Assembly (NCBI GenBank): GCA_945862475.1
Contig: CAMAYW010000116.1
Coordinates: 1-7,354 of the forward strand
DNA: 7,354 nucleotides
Direction of reading: 5' to 3'
Source: Bacteriovorax stolpii
GTDB taxonomy: Bacteria; Bdellovibrionota; Bacteriovoracia; Bacteriovoracales; Bacteriovoracaceae
Shown here: positions 6,548 to 7,354 of the stretch, one piece after another
Numbering within the stretch: the first letter of the stretch is position 1
Layout of the letters: the number at the start of each line of letters is the position of its first letter
Translations under genes and position numbers: made by a program
Notes under the pieces: model-generated
Seen by the model: the letters and a program-made list of their open reading frames with translations, nothing else
The model's database searches: none
What the model was told of the DNA's origin: nothing

Positions 6548-6840
6548 AAAATGCTATGAGAGACACTTACGATACGATCGTTCATTCTTCTCGGATAAAT
6601 AGTTCGGAAGGAGTTAAAATTTGCAGGAACATTGTCCCAAAAGTATTCTGAATCCCTTTGACCACTTTGATAGTTTAGGTAAAGAAATCCAGAGCAATTA
6701 ACGTATTGAGGGGTATGATTCCAGATCGAAACTTGAACATTAAGGCCAGTTGTATAGACATTTGGGAAGATGGCCGAATCCTTGGCAGAATAGGCAAGTG
6801 ACGAAATCATGATTCCCAATAAAATGATCCATTTTTTCAT
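6538..6840 (-). CDS. Small secreted protein of unknown function
   Basis: I do not recognise this 100-residue protein. It starts with a typical Sec signal peptide: MKK, a hydrophobic core to about residue 15, and a cleavage site near AYSA (16-19). The mature part is about 81 residues, rich in aromatic residues and Asn, with alternating polar/hydrophobic stretches (LNVQVSIWNHTP, SGFLYLNYQSG) that suggest beta strands. Two cysteines, Cys 49 and Cys 99, could form a disulfide after export, tying the C-terminus to the middle. There is no lipobox. The ATG has AAGGAG 7 bases upstream, the best ribosome site in the window, so the gene is very likely real. Its end overlaps the TTG of the TatD gene by 10 bp, which suggests a shared transcript. 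Confidence 0.75.
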   Translation of the reverse strand: MKKWIILLGIMISSLAYSAKDSAIFPNVYTTGLNVQVSIWNHTPQYVNCSGFLYLNYQSGQRDSEYFWDNVPANFNSFRTIYPRRMNDRIVSVSHSIFCY

Positions 6841-6847
6841 AGGAAAA

Positions 6848-6853
6848 CTCCTT
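6848..6853 (-). promoter_or_regulatory. Strong Shine-Dalgarno of the secreted-protein gene
   Basis: AAGGAG on the minus strand, 7 bases before the ATG at 6840. It sets the start of the 100-residue secreted protein. Confidence 0.75.
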
Positions 6854-6861
6854 TTCTTTTG

Positions 6862-6890
6862 ATTAAACCAATGGAAACTTAAAGAGTCTA
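6862..6890 (-). promoter_or_regulatory. Candidate sigma-70 promoter for the secreted-protein/TatD pair
   Basis: TAGACT (6885-6890) and TTTAAT (6862-6867) on the minus strand are separated by 17 bp, matching the consensus at 4 of 6 and 5 of 6 positions. Transcription would start near 6855, leaving a very short leader that just includes the AAGGAG site. It interleaves with the opposite-strand promoter at 6872-6901. Confidence 0.4.
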
Positions 6891-6901
6891 GAAACTATAA
6901 T
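6872..6901 (+). promoter_or_regulatory. Candidate sigma-70 promoter with perfect TATAAT for the methyltransferase
   Basis: A perfect TATAAT lies at 6896-6901, preceded 18 bp upstream by TGGAAA (6872-6877, 4 of 6 to TTGACA). The predicted start of transcription is at 6907-6908, on the ATG itself, so the mRNA would be leaderless or nearly so. No Shine-Dalgarno precedes this ATG, in agreement. Confidence 0.5.
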
Positions 6902-6906
6902 AACGC

Positions 6907-7354
6907 ATGGAGCCAATTTTGATCTCAGAAGAAATTGAAAAATATTGTATTGAGCATTCTACCCGTCCAAGTACCACCGTGAGAGAGCTTGGTGACTATA
7001 CAAAAAATAATGTCCATGGAAGCCAAATGCTTATAGGAGAACTAGAAGCTTCAACGCTGTCATTTCTTATAAAACTTGGAAAAGTAAAAAAGATTTTAGA
7101 ACTTGGAACCTTTACTGGTTATTCTGCTCTTGCAATGGCGGAACAAATTCCAGAGGACGGAGAGATCATTACAATTGACATAAATCCTCATACCACTCAA
7201 ACGGCAAGGTCATTTTGGGATAAATCTCCCCATGGAAAAAAGATAAAACAAATTCTTCTCCCTGCTTTGGAAGCTCTAAAAACAATCGAAGAAAAATTTG
7301 ACCTTATATTTATCGATGCTGATAAAAATAATTACAGTCATTATCTAGAATGGG
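6907..7354 (+). CDS. SAM-dependent O-methyltransferase, class I (caffeoyl-CoA OMT/COMT-like), 3' truncated
   Basis: The frame is open from the ATG at 6907 to the window end (149 codons, stop not reached); a TAA lies two codons before the ATG at 6901-6903, so no earlier start exists. The protein begins MEPILISEEIEKYCIEHST. The SAM-binding motif I is ILELGTFTGYSALAMA (63-78), the acidic residue binding the SAM ribose is Asp 91 in IITIDINP, and FDLIFIDADKNNY (131-143) is the metal-binding/motif III region typical of methyltransferase family 3, cation-dependent catechol-type O-methyltransferases. The family usually has about 210-225 residues, so roughly two thirds is present. The reaction would be methyl transfer from SAM to a hydroxyl on a small, often catecholic, substrate, which cannot be specified. 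It is transcribed away from the rest of the window and is probably unrelated to the acylation operon. Confidence 0.88.
   Translation, partial: MEPILISEEIEKYCIEHSTRPSTTVRELGDYTKNNVHGSQMLIGELEASTLSFLIKLGKVKKILELGTFTGYSALAMAEQIPEDGEIITIDINPHTTQTARSFWDKSPHGKKIKQILLPALEALKTIEEKFDLIFIDADKNNYSHYLEW

Noticed and set aside
6454..6651. Plus-strand open frame of 65 codons
   Set aside because: It covers the antisense of the TatD metal-binding N-terminus and the end of the secreted-protein gene, both better supported.

Overview
The window is AT-rich, gene-dense bacterial DNA. Almost everything is on the minus strand, read right to left, with one divergent gene at the right edge. A periplasm-facing acyltransferase pair, a small secreted protein and a possible ECF sigma factor fragment suggest a Gram-negative-type bacterium. 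The low GC and general style would fit the Bdellovibrionota/Bacteriovoracales, but nothing here fixes the taxon and that is a guess.

Layout from right to left. At 6907-7354 (+) is the 5' part of a class I SAM-dependent O-methyltransferase, cut by the window end. Back to back with it at 6538-6840 (-) is a 100-residue secreted protein of unknown function. It overlaps by 10 bp a TatD-family metal-dependent hydrolase (5840-6547, -). After a 55-bp gap comes a five-gene block with junctions of 1 to 8 bp: an MBOAT membrane O-acyltransferase (4333-5784), a membrane-anchored SGNH/DltD-like protein (3381-4331), an acyl carrier protein (3145-3384), a fused E1-alpha/E1-beta thiamine-diphosphate 2-oxoacid dehydrogenase (1211-3142) and a lipoyl-domain E2 acyltransferase (151-1218). 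At 1-107 (-) there is what looks like the beginning of an ECF sigma factor, interrupted by an in-frame TAA.

The five-gene block is the point of interest. MBOAT + SGNH protein + carrier protein is the membrane half of a Dlt-type surface acylation system (DltB, DltD, DltC), but no DltA-like adenylating enzyme is present in the window. Its place is taken by an E1-E2 pair. The simplest reading, an inference, is that E1 decarboxylates a 2-oxoacid, or splits a ketose phosphate, onto ThDP. The acyl unit would pass to the E2 lipoyl lysine and then to the phosphopantetheine of the carrier protein, and MBOAT/SGNH would move it across the membrane onto an envelope glycan. E1/E2-to-ACP transfer has precedent in natural-product pathways (NapB/NapD in naphthyridinomycin, QncN/QncL in quinocarcin). 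I do not know of a characterised case feeding an MBOAT. No E3 (lipoamide dehydrogenase), lipoylation enzyme or phosphopantetheinyl transferase is in the window, so these would come from elsewhere in the genome.

There is no stretch of more than 300 bases without a gene. I saw no tRNA, rRNA, CRISPR array, insertion sequence or convincing strong terminator.
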